Shown: positions 1 through 8,424, numbered from the stretch's first letter. The stretch is DNA of 64,000 bases from Hydrocarboniphaga sp965279055 (GCF_965279055.1 NZ_OZ257125.1:2480001-2544000); one strand, 5' to 3'. A program made the numbers and translations. Notes: generated by a model from the sequence alone, not told the origin.

Positions 1-427
1 ACGAGCTGATTTCCCTCACGCCGTCGATCTTGGACAGCTTCTGCCAGACGAAATGCTCGTAGTCTTCAAGGCTGCTCATGACGATTTTCAGCAGAAAATC
101 GACATTGCCCATCAGCGTGTGGGCCTCGATGACCTGGGGTAGCGCGTCGACCGCTTCGATGAACTTGGGCAGCACGTCGCGATCGTGCCGCGTCATCTTG
201 ATGTGGGCGAAGATCATAATCGGCAGGCCGACCTTCTTGTGATCCAGCAGCGCGACGCGGCCGCGGATCACGCCCAGGTCCTGCAGCCGCTGGATGCGTC
301 GCCAGACCACGGTCTTGCTCGAGCCGACCTGCTCGGCCAGTTCGGCGACCGGCAGCGTCTCGTCGGTTTGCAGCTGCTCGAGGATGCGCACGTCGAGCGC
401 GTCCAGCCGTGGAACTTCCTTACTCAT
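1..427 (-). CDS. bkdR: Lrp/AsnC-family regulator, likely BkdR (3' end outside window)
   Basis: Transcriptional regulator of the leucine-responsive (Lrp/AsnC) family. The start is ATG at 427-425 and about 142 codons are visible before the window edge, so the last few residues are missing. The N-terminal winged HTH covers roughly residues 8-60 (ELAEQVGSSKTVVWRRIQRL is the recognition region). The RAM/ligand-sensing domain follows (IMIFAHIKM, then VIEAHTLMGNVDFLLKIV). The gene is divergent from bkdA1, as bkdR is in Pseudomonas, where BkdR activates the bkd operon in response to branched-chain amino acids. The family call is firm. The BkdR role is inferred from position. Confidence 0.88.
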   Translation of the reverse strand, partial: MSKEVPRLDALDVRILEQLQTDETLPVAELAEQVGSSKTVVWRRIQRLQDLGVIRGRVALLDHKKVGLPIMIFAHIKMTRHDRDVLPKFIEAVDALPQVIEAHTLMGNVDFLLKIVMSSLEDYEHFVWQKLSKIDGVREISS

Positions 428-442
428 TTTGCCGCCATTCCG

Positions 443-455
443 GGAACAGTGTTCC
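443..455. promoter_or_regulatory. 13-bp palindrome in bkdR/bkdA1 intergenic region
   Basis: GGAACAGTGTTCC is a perfect 5-3-5 inverted repeat. It sits 15 nt upstream of the bkdR start codon, in the divergent promoter region. A second copy with the same architecture lies 40 bp away. It is a plausible operator for the Lrp-type regulator, but this is inference. Confidence 0.4.
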
Positions 456-482
456 GATCTTGCTATCGTAAACCAGAACAAA

Positions 483-495
483 GGAACCTTATTCC
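483..495. promoter_or_regulatory. Second GGAAC-N3-TTCC site before bkdA1
   Basis: GGAACCTTATTCC resembles the palindrome at 443-455 (GGAAC, three bases, then ATTCC instead of GTTCC). The centres are 40 bp apart, close to four helical turns, so both would face the same side of the DNA. It is a candidate operator for the divergent regulator. Confidence 0.35.
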
Positions 496-564
496 ACTGG
501 CACCCGCATAAAATGATCTGACAACGGCGGCCAAAAGAACCCGGCCATTTCGGAGGAGAATCCG

Positions 565-1821
565 ATGCAGCACCCCAACACCGAGGGCGGCGGCGAACTG
601 CCGCCGCTTTCCCTGCATATCCCGGAGCCCAAGGCCCGCCCCGGCCAGACGCCCGACTTCGGCGACATGCTGCTGTCGCCGGCCGGCGCGATCCGGCGCC
701 CCGCGCCGACCGCACCGGAAACCGAGCTGCGCGCCTATCCCTACCAGCTGGTCCGGGTACTGGACGACGCGCACCAGGCGCTCGGCGACTGGGACCCGAA
801 GCTCGATATCGCGACGCTGCAGCGCGGCCTGCGCTACATGCTGCTGACGCGCACCTTCGACGAACGCATGGTCAAGGTGCAGCGCCAGGGCAAGACCAGT
901 TTCTACGTCAAGAGCACCGGCGAAGAAGCGGTGTCGGCGGCGCAGGCGATGGCGCTGGATCGCGGCGACATGCTGTTCCCGAGCTATCGCCAGCAGGGGC
1001 TGCTGGTGGCGCGCGACTGGCCGCTGCTGGACATGATGAACCAGGTGCTGAACAACAGTCAGGACCGCCTCAAGGGCCGCCAGCTGCCGATCATGTATTC
1101 GGTCAAGGATGCCGGCTTCTTCTCGATTTCCGGCAATCTCGGCACGCAGTTCCCGCAGGCCGTGGGCTGGGCGATGGCCTCGGCGATGAAGGGCGACCGG
1201 CGTATCGCCGCGGCCTGGGTCGGCGACGGCACCACCGCCGAAGGCGACTTCCACCACGCGTTGACGTTCGCCAGTGTTTACCGCGCGCCGGTGCTGCTCA
1301 ACGTGGTCAACAACCAGTGGGCGATCTCCTCGTTCCAGGGCTTTGCCGGCGGCGAGCGTGCGACCTTCGCGCAGCGCGCACTGGGCTTCGGCATCCCCGG
1401 CATGCGCGTCGACGGCAATGACTTTCTCGCGGTCTACGCGGTCACCGCCTGGGCCGCGGAGCGTGCGCGCCGCAATCTGGGCGCGACGCTGATCGAGCTG
1501 GTCACCTACCGCGTCGCGCCACATTCCACCAGCGACGATCCGGCCGCGTACCGGCCGGCCGCCGAGGCCGCGCAGTGGCCACTGGGCGATCCGATCGAGC
1601 GCCTCAAAGGCCACCTGATCGCACTCGGCGCCTGGAGCGAGGACCAGCACCAGGCCCTGATCACCGAACTCGACGACTACGTGAAAGCGCAGCTGAAAGA
1701 GGCCGAAAGCCACGGCACGCTCGGGACTTCGAAGCACGACCCGGCGAGCATGTTCGACGACGTGTTCAAGGACGTGCCGCTGCATCTGCAGCGGCAGCGC
1801 CGCGAAATGCTGGAGGGTTGA
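565..1821 (+). CDS. bkdA1: Branched-chain 2-oxoacid dehydrogenase E1 alpha subunit
   Basis: Thiamine-diphosphate-dependent decarboxylase alpha subunit (418 aa) of the branched-chain 2-oxoacid dehydrogenase complex, which converts the 2-oxoacids of Val, Leu and Ile to acyl-CoAs. The ThDP motif GDG...NN begins near residue 220 (GDGTTAEGDFHHAL then LNVVNNQWAIS). The PHSTSDDPAAYRPA segment carries the region that is phosphorylated in eukaryotic homologues. The N-terminal extension and overall length match Pseudomonas BkdA1 (about 410 aa). A strong Shine-Dalgarno (ggaggag) precedes the ATG. It is first in a three-gene operon. The gap to bkdA2 is unusually long because it contains a palindromic repeat. 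Confidence 0.95.
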   Translation: MQHPNTEGGGELPPLSLHIPEPKARPGQTPDFGDMLLSPAGAIRRPAPTAPETELRAYPYQLVRVLDDAHQALGDWDPKLDIATLQRGLRYMLLTRTFDERMVKVQRQGKTSFYVKSTGEEAVSAAQAMALDRGDMLFPSYRQQGLLVARDWPLLDMMNQVLNNSQDRLKGRQLPIMYSVKDAGFFSISGNLGTQFPQAVGWAMASAMKGDRRIAAAWVGDGTTAEGDFHHALTFASVYRAPVLLNVVNNQWAISSFQGFAGGERATFAQRALGFGIPGMRVDGNDFLAVYAVTAWAAERARRNLGATLIELVTYRVAPHSTSDDPAAYRPAAEAAQWPLGDPIERLKGHLIALGAWSEDQHQALITELDDYVKAQLKEAESHGTLGTSKHDPASMFDDVFKDVPLHLQRQRREMLEG

Positions 1822-1856
1822 GCCATGGCTTTTCCGCTCGAATCACAGCGCGCCTG

Positions 1857-1956
1857 CCGTTCCTCCCGAGTAGCTCACGCAGTGAGCGTATCGAGGGACA
1901 CCTCGCCGTCTTCGTGTCCCTCGATACGCCGCAAGCGGCTACTCGGGAGGAACGGG
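1857..1956. repeat. REP-like palindromic element, family A (complete)
   Basis: This is a large inverted repeat. The left arm reads CGTTCCTCCCGAGTAGC then GCGTATCGAGGGAC, and the right arm is its complement GTCCCTCGATACGC then GCTACTCGGGAGGAACG. Each arm also has an inner short palindrome. It sits between bkdA1 and bkdA2 and accounts for most of the 183-nt gap in the operon. Related elements lie at 3537, 15491, 17122, 17367, 17612, 20951 and 55841. Confidence 0.9.
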
Positions 1957-2004
1957 GTTTTGTTGAAAATTCTTGCCGCATCTTTCGCAGTGGAGCGCTA
2001 GACC

Positions 2005-3018
2005 ATGGCCGCAATGAACATGATCCAGGCGATCAACTCGGCGATCGACATCACCATGGAGCGCGACGACAACGTCGTGGTCTTCGGTGAAGATGTCGGC
2101 TACTTCGGCGGCGTGTTCCGCTGCACCGCCGGCCTGCAGAAAAAGTACGGCAAAAATCGGGTTTTCGATTCGCCGATCTCCGAGGGCGGCATCATGGCGA
2201 CCGCGATCGGCATGGGTGTGTATGGCCTGCGCCCGGTCACCGAAATCCAGTTCGCCGACTACATCTACCCGGCCTTCGACCAGCTCGTATCCGAAGCGGC
2301 GCGCCTGCGTTATCGCAGTGGCGGTGAATTCTTTGCGCCGCTGACGGTGCGCTCGCCCTGCGGCGGCGGCATCTTCGGCGGCCAGACCCACAGCCAGAGC
2401 CCGGAAAGCATCTTCACCCATGTCTGCGGCCTGAAGACGGTGATGCCGTCGAACCCGTACGACGCCAAAGGCCTGCTGATTTCGGCGATCGAGGACGACG
2501 ACCCCGTCGTGTTCTTCGAGCCCAAGCGCATCTACAACGGCCCCTTCGACGGCCATCACGAGCGCCCGCTGACGCCGTGGTCCAAGCACCCGATGGGCGA
2601 AGTGCCCGAGGCCTATTACAAGATTCCGCTGGGCAAGGCGGCGGTCGTGCGCCCCGGCGAGAAGCTCACCGTGATCACCTACGGCACGATGGTGCACGTC
2701 TGCCTGGCCGCGGTGGAGCTGGCCCAGGTCGACGCCGAAGTGATCGATCTGCGGTCCTTGCTGCCGCTGGATCTGGACACCATCGTCGACTCGGTCAAGA
2801 AAACCGGCCGCTGCGTGATCGTGCACGAGGCCACGCGTACCTGCGGCTTCGGCGCCGAGCTGATGGCGGTGGTGCAGGAGAACTGCTTCTGGTCGCTGGA
2901 GGCGCCTATCGAGCGCGTCACCGGCTGGGACACGCCCTACCCGCATGCGCTGGAATGGGCCTATTTCCCCGGCCCGGATCGCGTCGCCAAGGCGCTCAAG
3001 AAAACCGCGGAGGCCTGA
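2005..3018 (+). CDS. bkdA2: Branched-chain 2-oxoacid dehydrogenase E1 beta subunit
   Basis: Beta subunit (337 aa) of the E1 component, a transketolase-like fold that binds ThDP at the interface with E1 alpha. Family motifs are visible: MERDDNVVVFGEDVGYFGG at the N-terminus, PISEGGIMATAIGMG and EIQFADYIYPAFDQ in the Pyr domain, and the C-terminal VIDLRSLLPLDLDTI and IVHEATRTCGFGAE. A weak Shine-Dalgarno (ggagcg) precedes ATG 2005. It ends 3 nt before bkdB, so those two genes are tightly coupled. Length and order match Pseudomonas bkdA2. Confidence 0.95.
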   Translation: MAAMNMIQAINSAIDITMERDDNVVVFGEDVGYFGGVFRCTAGLQKKYGKNRVFDSPISEGGIMATAIGMGVYGLRPVTEIQFADYIYPAFDQLVSEAARLRYRSGGEFFAPLTVRSPCGGGIFGGQTHSQSPESIFTHVCGLKTVMPSNPYDAKGLLISAIEDDDPVVFFEPKRIYNGPFDGHHERPLTPWSKHPMGEVPEAYYKIPLGKAAVVRPGEKLTVITYGTMVHVCLAAVELAQVDAEVIDLRSLLPLDLDTIVDSVKKTGRCVIVHEATRTCGFGAELMAVVQENCFWSLEAPIERVTGWDTPYPHALEWAYFPGPDRVAKALKKTAEA

Positions 3019-3021
3019 CAA

Positions 3022-4302
3022 ATGTCGCGCTACGTATTCAAGCTTCCGGACGTCGGCGAAGGCATCGCCGAATGCGAAATCGCGACTTGGCGGGTCAAGC
3101 TGGGCGAACGCGTGACCGAAGACCAGCCGCTGGTCGACATGCTGACCGACAAGGCCGCGGTGGAAATTCCGTCGCCGGTGGCGGGCGTGATCGTCGCGCT
3201 GCATGGCGAGGCCGGCGACAAGGTCGCGGTCGGCGGGCCGCTGCTGGAAATCGAAACGGCGGCGGACCATGTCGAGTCGGGGAAAATCGACGCCATCGTC
3301 GCGCCCAAGGCCGAGGTCGCCGCGCCCGTTGCGGCCGCCGCGAAAGCCGCACCTGCTGCTGCCGCGCCGGTCGCCGTCTCGATACGTCCCGACGGCGAAA
3401 AGCCGCAGACCTCGCCGGCGGTGCGCAAGCGCGCCCGCGAACTCGACGTCGATCTGAACGCGGTGCCCGGCAGCGGGCCGCGCGGGCGCATCACGCTCGA
3501 CGACGTCGTCGGCCATGCGCAGCAATCGACGTCTGCGTCCCTCGATACGCCCGCGCAAGCGCGGGCTACTCGGGATGAACGGAGCTCGGTTGTGGCCGCC
3601 GACGACGCGGTCGAGGCGATCAAGGTGATCGGCGTGCGTCGCAAGATCGCCGAGACCATGCAGCGCACGATGCAGCGCATTCCGCATTTCGCCTATGTCG
3701 AAGAGATCGACGTCACCGAGCTCGAAGCGCTGCGCCAGCATCTGAACAACGTCCACGGCAAGACGCGCGGCAAGCTGACGCTGCTGCCGTTCCTGGTCCG
3801 CGCGCTGGTCAAGGTGCGCTCGCGCTTTCCGCAGATCAATGCGATCTACGATGACGAGGCCAACATCGTTCATCGTCATGCGGCCTCGCACATCGGCATC
3901 GCCACGCAGACGCCGCAGGGCCTGGTCGTGCCGGTGGCGCGCAATGCGCAGCGCCTGGACCTGTGGGGCGCGGCCGCCGAGATCCGCCGACTCGCCGACG
4001 CCGCGCGCGCCGGCAAGGCCAAGCGCGAGGAACTCAGCGGCTCGACGATTACCATCACCAGCCTCGGCGCCATGGGCGGCATCGTCACCACGCCGGTGAT
4101 CAATGCACCGGAAGTGGCGATCATCGGCGTCAACAAGATGCTCGAACGCCCGATGTACAAGAACGGCATCCTGGTGCCGCGGCTGATCATGAACCTGAGC
4201 TCGTCCTTCGATCACCGCATCGTCGACGGCTTCGACGCCGCCGAGTTCATCCAGGCGATCAAGGCGCTGCTGGAGCATCCGGCGACGCTGTATATCGACT
4301 AG
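3022..4302 (+). CDS. bkdB: Branched-chain 2-oxoacid dehydrogenase E2, dihydrolipoyl acyltransferase
   Basis: Core acyltransferase (426 aa) of the complex. Domains in order: lipoyl domain (residues 1-80, lipoylated Lys44 in DMLTDKAAVEIP), Ala/Pro-rich linker, peripheral-subunit-binding domain (about 130-168, SPAVRKRARELDVDLNAVPG), a second linker, then the catalytic domain ending in FDHRIVDGF with His398 and Asp402 of the HxxxD motif. Residues 172-189 of the second linker are encoded by a family A palindromic half-element, so the linker has an acquired stretch (SLDTPAQARATRDERS). No lpd (E3) gene follows, so the complex presumably uses an E3 encoded elsewhere. Confidence 0.95.
   Translation: MSRYVFKLPDVGEGIAECEIATWRVKLGERVTEDQPLVDMLTDKAAVEIPSPVAGVIVALHGEAGDKVAVGGPLLEIETAADHVESGKIDAIVAPKAEVAAPVAAAAKAAPAAAAPVAVSIRPDGEKPQTSPAVRKRARELDVDLNAVPGSGPRGRITLDDVVGHAQQSTSASLDTPAQARATRDERSSVVAADDAVEAIKVIGVRRKIAETMQRTMQRIPHFAYVEEIDVTELEALRQHLNNVHGKTRGKLTLLPFLVRALVKVRSRFPQINAIYDDEANIVHRHAASHIGIATQTPQGLVVPVARNAQRLDLWGAAAEIRRLADAARAGKAKREELSGSTITITSLGAMGGIVTTPVINAPEVAIIGVNKMLERPMYKNGILVPRLIMNLSSSFDHRIVDGFDAAEFIQAIKALLEHPATLYID
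3537..3583 (+). repeat. Family A palindromic half-element inside bkdB
   Basis: GTCCCTCGATACGC, a short GC palindrome, then GCTACTCGGGATGAACG: the right arm of the family A repeat. It lies within the bkdB reading frame and is translated without a stop as residues 172-189, between the subunit-binding and catalytic domains. Confidence 0.88.
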
Positions 4303-4316
4303 TCGCTGTCTGCATC

Positions 4317-4377
4317 TGCAGGAGCGGGCTTGCCCGCGACGGTGTCGTTTCAGTCGCGGGCAAGCCCGCTCCCACAG
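4317..4377. repeat. REP-like palindrome, family B (GGAGCGGGCTTGCCCGCGAC type)
   Basis: Two inverted arms, GGAGCGGGCTTGCCCGCGAC and GTCGCGGGCAAGCCCGCTCC, separated by a short spacer. It lies 14 nt after the bkdB stop, where it could also act as the operon's terminator or mRNA 3'-end stabiliser. A degenerate copy lies at 63729. Confidence 0.85.
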
Positions 4378-4494
4378 GGGCTCGTTTTAAGCTTAGAACA
4401 TCATCGACCCCGTCCGACCGGACCAGATCCTGGCGGCTGCCGCGCCGGATAATTGCCGCACTAGATAACAATAAGCGGCCGGGGGCTTTTCCTG

Positions 4495-6228
4495 ATGAGC
4501 AGATCGAACTGGCGCCGCTCGGCGCTTGCCGCCGGCGTGGCGGCTTTGCTGCTGAGTGCCTGCGACGCCTCCGCACCCGGCGCGTCTTCGTCGTCGAAAA
4601 AACCCAACGTGCTGGTGATCCTGGTCGATGACCTCGGCTATTCCGACATCGGCGCCTTCGGCAGCGAGATCGCGACGCCGAACATCGACGCCATCGCGCG
4701 CGATGGCCGCGTGTTGACCAACTTCCACACCACGCCGCTGTGCGCGACTTCGCGCGCCGAGCTTCTGACCGGCGTCGATCATCACCTGGTCGGCGTCGGC
4801 ACCCTGTCCGAGAGCAGCGTGTTCTATCCGGGCGAAGACAATTACAAGGGCTCGCTCAACGACGCCGCGCCGACCGTCGCGCAGCTGCTCGCCGACGCCG
4901 GCTATCACACCTACATGGCCGGCAAATGGCACCTCGGCGGCGACGGGCCGAAGAGCGTCGGCTTCGAGCAATCCTTCTCGCTGGATTATGCCGCGGCCTT
5001 CGCCAGCAACTACAAGGCGACGGCGGAGCGCGCCGAATCCGCGGCCAAGCCGTACTACGAGAACGGCGTCGAGGCGACGCTGCCGGACGACTTTTTCTCG
5101 ACCGACTATTTCACCGACAAGCTGATCCAGTACATCGGCCAGGGGCACGGCGACGGCAAGCCGTTCTTCGCCTACCTGGCGTTCCAGGCGCTGCATTTTC
5201 CGTTGCAGGTTCCGGACGCTTACCTGGACCGCTACAAGGGTAAATACGACGCCGGTTATGCCGCCATCCGCGCGACGCGGCTGCAGAAACAAAAGGATCT
5301 CGGCATCGTGCCGCAGGACTTCAGCGCCAACCCCGGTGACGAGGCACTGATGCTGCGCTTCGGCCAGCCCGGCGTGCTGACCAACGGCGACTGGGACTCG
5401 CTGTCGGCGTCGGACCAGCAGAGCGAGGCCCGCATCATGGAAGTGTTCGCCGGCATGCTGAGCAATCTCGACGACAACGTCGGCAGGCTGATCGCGTACC
5501 TGAAGCAAATCGGCGAGTACGACAATACGTTTATCGTGTTCACCGGCGACAACGGCGCCGACGGCATGGGCTACGGCTTCATTCCCTACGTCGACGGTAC
5601 CGGCAATCTGGACATCGACAATTCGCTGGCCAATTACGGCAGGCCCGGCTCCTTCATCTTCCGCAGCACGCGCTGGGCCGAAGCCGGCACCGCACCGCTG
5701 CGGCTGTTCAAGGGCTTTACCGCCGAAGGCGGCCTGTCGGTGCCGACGATCGCGCGTTTGCCGAAGCAGAACGGCGGCGCCGCGCCCAGCACGGCTCTCT
5801 CCACGCTGCGCGACATCGTGCCGACGATTCTCGATCTGGCCGGCGTCGCACAACCGGGTCCGAGCTACCAGGGCCGCGGCATCGCGACGATAGAGGGCCG
5901 CTCGCTGCTGCCGGCGTTGCGCGGCAGCGCCGGCATTCATGCCGACGACGAAGTGATGGCCGACGAGGTCAACGACATCCGCTACGTGCGCCGCGGCAAG
6001 TGGAAGATGACGCGCGTGGTGAATTACGTGGTGCCGTCGGCGGCCGCGAATATCAGCCACGACTGGCAGCTCTACGACATGGACGCCGATCGCGGCGAAA
6101 CCCGCGACCTCGCCGCCACGCATCCGGACATCGTCAGCGCGCTGACCGCGGACTGGGCCGCCTATGTGGCGCGCGTCGGCGTCAAACAGCCGATTTTCCC
6201 GGTGATCCTGACGCCGATCGACCAGTAA
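4495..6228 (+). CDS. Arylsulfatase-family lipoprotein with variant C-A-T-S-R active-site motif
   Basis: Sulfatase/alkaline-phosphatase superfamily enzyme (577 aa) predicted to cleave sulfate esters outside the cytoplasm. The N-terminus is a lipoprotein signal (hydrophobic stretch, then LLLSAC with Cys23). Metal-binding VILVDDLGYSDIG is near residue 40. The formylglycine motif region reads TTPLCATSRAELLTG with Cys83. AGKWHLGG and TGDNGADG are further family motifs. The neighbourhood DHHLVGVGT resembles Pseudomonas AtsA. The canonical motif is C-x-[P/A]-x-R, whereas here the third position is Thr. No sulfatase-maturation enzyme lies next to it. Physiological substrate unknown. Confidence 0.9.
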   Translation: MSRSNWRRSALAAGVAALLLSACDASAPGASSSSKKPNVLVILVDDLGYSDIGAFGSEIATPNIDAIARDGRVLTNFHTTPLCATSRAELLTGVDHHLVGVGTLSESSVFYPGEDNYKGSLNDAAPTVAQLLADAGYHTYMAGKWHLGGDGPKSVGFEQSFSLDYAAAFASNYKATAERAESAAKPYYENGVEATLPDDFFSTDYFTDKLIQYIGQGHGDGKPFFAYLAFQALHFPLQVPDAYLDRYKGKYDAGYAAIRATRLQKQKDLGIVPQDFSANPGDEALMLRFGQPGVLTNGDWDSLSASDQQSEARIMEVFAGMLSNLDDNVGRLIAYLKQIGEYDNTFIVFTGDNGADGMGYGFIPYVDGTGNLDIDNSLANYGRPGSFIFRSTRWAEAGTAPLRLFKGFTAEGGLSVPTIARLPKQNGGAAPSTALSTLRDIVPTILDLAGVAQPGPSYQGRGIATIEGRSLLPALRGSAGIHADDEVMADEVNDIRYVRRGKWKMTRVVNYVVPSAAANISHDWQLYDMDADRGETRDLAATHPDIVSALTADWAAYVARVGVKQPIFPVILTPIDQ

Positions 6229-6345
6229 CGGCGGCGGCACGGCGGTCGAACAGCACGCCGATGCGTGCGCGAAGCCGGCCACTGCGGCATGCTGCTGCGG
6301 TCACGCAAAGCCACGCCCGAGGGCGCAGCCAGGAGCCGCATCGCG

Positions 6346-8364
6346 ATGGACCCGCAGAACCCACAGCCGACGATCGACCCGATGGACCAGCAGTGCAGCA
6401 ACCTCGCGCCTAGCCGCGAGCAGCTGCTGCATTCGCTGTACGAGGCCGCCGAGCTCGAACACTGCCTGATGTGCACCTACCTGTACGCGGCGGCGAGCCT
6501 GAAAACCAGCGTCGAGGAGGGCCTGACCGCAGAACAGGCCGAGGCGACCAACCGCTGGCGACGCGAGATCATCGCCGTGTCGATCGAGGAAATGAGCCAT
6601 CTCGCCGCGGTGTGGAACATCACCGCCGCGCTCGGCGGCACACCGCGTTTCGGCCGCGCCAATTTTCCGCTCGACCCCGGCGCCCTGCCGGCCGGCATCG
6701 TCGTCAAGCTGGCGCCGTTCAATCCCGACACCCTGCAGCACTTCATCCACCTGGAACGGCCTCAGGGTTCCGACGAGCCCGACGGCGCCGGATTCGAACC
6801 GCAACTGCGCTTCCTGCGCGGCTCGGACGCGCCGCGGCTGACACCGATGGCGGTGGATTACCAGACCGTCGGCGTGTTCTACAACGGCCTGTCGAACAAG
6901 CTGCGGCGCATCTCGGCCGTGCTCGGCGACGACGTGACTTTCTGCGGCGATCGTGCGCTACAGCTGTCGCCGGCCGAGCTGAAACTGCTCGGCGCGCGGC
7001 CGGTGCTGTGCCTGAAGACCGCGCTGCAGGCTTTCGAGGCGATCGTGCTCGAAGGCGAAGGCTCGCCTGAATCCTCGGCGCATTCGCACTACGCGCGCTT
7101 CGCTGCGATCCGCAGCCAATACCAGCAGCTGCTGGCCGCCGACGCGCATTTCACGCCGGCGTTTCCGGCCGCGACCAACCCGGTGCTGCGCCGGCCGCCG
7201 CGCCCGGAAGGCCGGGTCTGGCTGGAGGACGCGCAGGCGATCGAAACCGTCGATCTGGCCAACGCCTGTTACGGCCTGATGCTGCGTCTGATGGCCTACG
7301 CCTACGTGGTGCCGGGGCCGTCGGATGAAAAATCCCTGGCCGTGGACCTGGCGCTGTGCCTGATGCGCGCCTGCACGCCGCTGGCCGAACACGCCGCACG
7401 GCTGCCGGCCGGGCCGTCGAATCCGCAATGCCACGCCGGCATGTCCTACACCGCGCTGCGCGACGCGGCGCCGCTGCCGCTGGGTGCGTCGAGCTGGCGC
7501 TTTTTCGGCGAGCGCATGGCCGATCTGGCGCGTGCCGGCGCCGCGCTGGCATTGAGCGCCAACAACGAGCGCACACAGCGCGCCTCGGCGATGCTGGCGT
7601 CGCTGGCCACACGCACGCAGCGCGCGCAACGACAGGGCTTCGCGCCGAAAGTGGCTGTCGCTGTCCGCGCAGCCGCGCCGGAAAAACCGGTCGCGGCGCC
7701 GGTGCCGACGACGATCGACGGCGTCGACAGCATCGAAGGCGAAAAACTCACCCTGCTGTACGAAGGCAAGCGCTGCATCCACGCGCGCTTTTGCGTGACC
7801 GGTGCGCCGAAAGTATTTCTGGCCAACGTGCAGGGGCCGTGGATCCATCCGGATGCGATGGACGTGGAGCGCCTCGCCGACATCGCCCACGCCTGCCCCT
7901 CCGGCGCGATCCGCTACACGCGCAAGGACGGCCGTCCCAACGAAGAAGCGCCGCCGGTGAATCTGATCGCGATACGCGAAGCCGGGCCCTACGCGGTGCG
8001 CGGCCCGCTGATGATCGAAGGCCAGTTCAGCGGCTTTCGCGCCACGCTATGCCGCTGCGGCGCGTCGAAGAACAAGCCGTATTGCGACGGCTCGCACCAC
8101 GACGTCGGCTTCGCCGCCAGCGGCGAACCGGCCACCGGCGTCGCCGATACCGGCACCGCGATGCTCGACGTACGCGACGGCGATCTGCAGATCGAGCCGG
8201 AACTCGACGGGCCGCTGGCGCTGCGCGGCAACCTGGAAATCACCAGCGGCACCGGCCGCGTGGTGTCGCGTGTCAGCCAGGCGCGGCTATGCCGCTGCGG
8301 CGCCAGCAACACCAAGCCGTTCTGCGACAACAGCCACGCGAGAATCGGGTTCCGCTCGACGTAA
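6346..8364 (+). CDS. Ferritin-like / mono-cluster ferredoxin / double-CDGSH fusion protein
   Basis: Multidomain protein of 672 aa from ATG 6346. I chose this start because AGGAG lies 10 nt upstream; an in-frame ATG at 6265 has no clear ribosome site. The N-terminal part (about 20-330) resembles the ferritin-like domain seen in VioB-type proteins, with possible metal ligands in AAELEHCLMCTYLY and IEEMSHL. Next comes a divergent 3-Cys [4Fe-4S] domain (Cys477, Cys483, Cys517; RCIHARFCV and ACPSGAI). Two CDGSH zinc-finger-like [2Fe-2S] sites follow at residues 569 and 649 (CRCGASKNKPYCDGSH; the second ends CDNSH). It is probably a cytosolic redox protein. The substrate cannot be deduced. Confidence 0.85.
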   Translation: MDPQNPQPTIDPMDQQCSNLAPSREQLLHSLYEAAELEHCLMCTYLYAAASLKTSVEEGLTAEQAEATNRWRREIIAVSIEEMSHLAAVWNITAALGGTPRFGRANFPLDPGALPAGIVVKLAPFNPDTLQHFIHLERPQGSDEPDGAGFEPQLRFLRGSDAPRLTPMAVDYQTVGVFYNGLSNKLRRISAVLGDDVTFCGDRALQLSPAELKLLGARPVLCLKTALQAFEAIVLEGEGSPESSAHSHYARFAAIRSQYQQLLAADAHFTPAFPAATNPVLRRPPRPEGRVWLEDAQAIETVDLANACYGLMLRLMAYAYVVPGPSDEKSLAVDLALCLMRACTPLAEHAARLPAGPSNPQCHAGMSYTALRDAAPLPLGASSWRFFGERMADLARAGAALALSANNERTQRASAMLASLATRTQRAQRQGFAPKVAVAVRAAAPEKPVAAPVPTTIDGVDSIEGEKLTLLYEGKRCIHARFCVTGAPKVFLANVQGPWIHPDAMDVERLADIAHACPSGAIRYTRKDGRPNEEAPPVNLIAIREAGPYAVRGPLMIEGQFSGFRATLCRCGASKNKPYCDGSHHDVGFAASGEPATGVADTGTAMLDVRDGDLQIEPELDGPLALRGNLEITSGTGRVVSRVSQARLCRCGASNTKPFCDNSHARIGFRST

Positions 8365-8377
8365 ACGGCTGGTTCTG

Positions 8378-8402
8378 TCATTCCCGCGAAGGCGGGAATC
8401 CA
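8378..8402. repeat. Short palindrome TCATTCCCGCGAAGGCGGGAAT
   Basis: ATTCCCGC-GAAG-GCGGGAAT is a perfect 8-bp-stem hairpin 13 nt after the preceding stop. A related palindrome lies at 38280. It may serve as a terminator or a dispersed REP unit. Confidence 0.7.
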
Positions 8403-8424
8403 GATGGCGTAGGCTGATGCGACA

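Noticed and set aside
1825..2001. A 58-codon open frame between bkdA1 and bkdA2 starting GCCATGGC
   Set aside because: Most of it is the palindromic repeat, and it ends just before bkdA2. It has no protein-like features, so it is probably a by-product of the repeat insertion.
1939..4278. Very long open frame on the minus strand opposite bkdA2-bkdB
   Set aside because: The plus strand has unmistakable E1-beta and E2 motifs. High-GC genes give long antisense frames, and this one is His/Arg/Asp-rich with no known domain. Similar long shadows at 10727-13285, 17346-19964 and 32024-33577 were rejected for the same reason.
4317..4377. Reading every palindrome as a Rho-independent terminator
   Set aside because: Most lack a U-run and recur in unrelated places, so they are listed as repeats. 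Only 10694-10723 has the terminator form.
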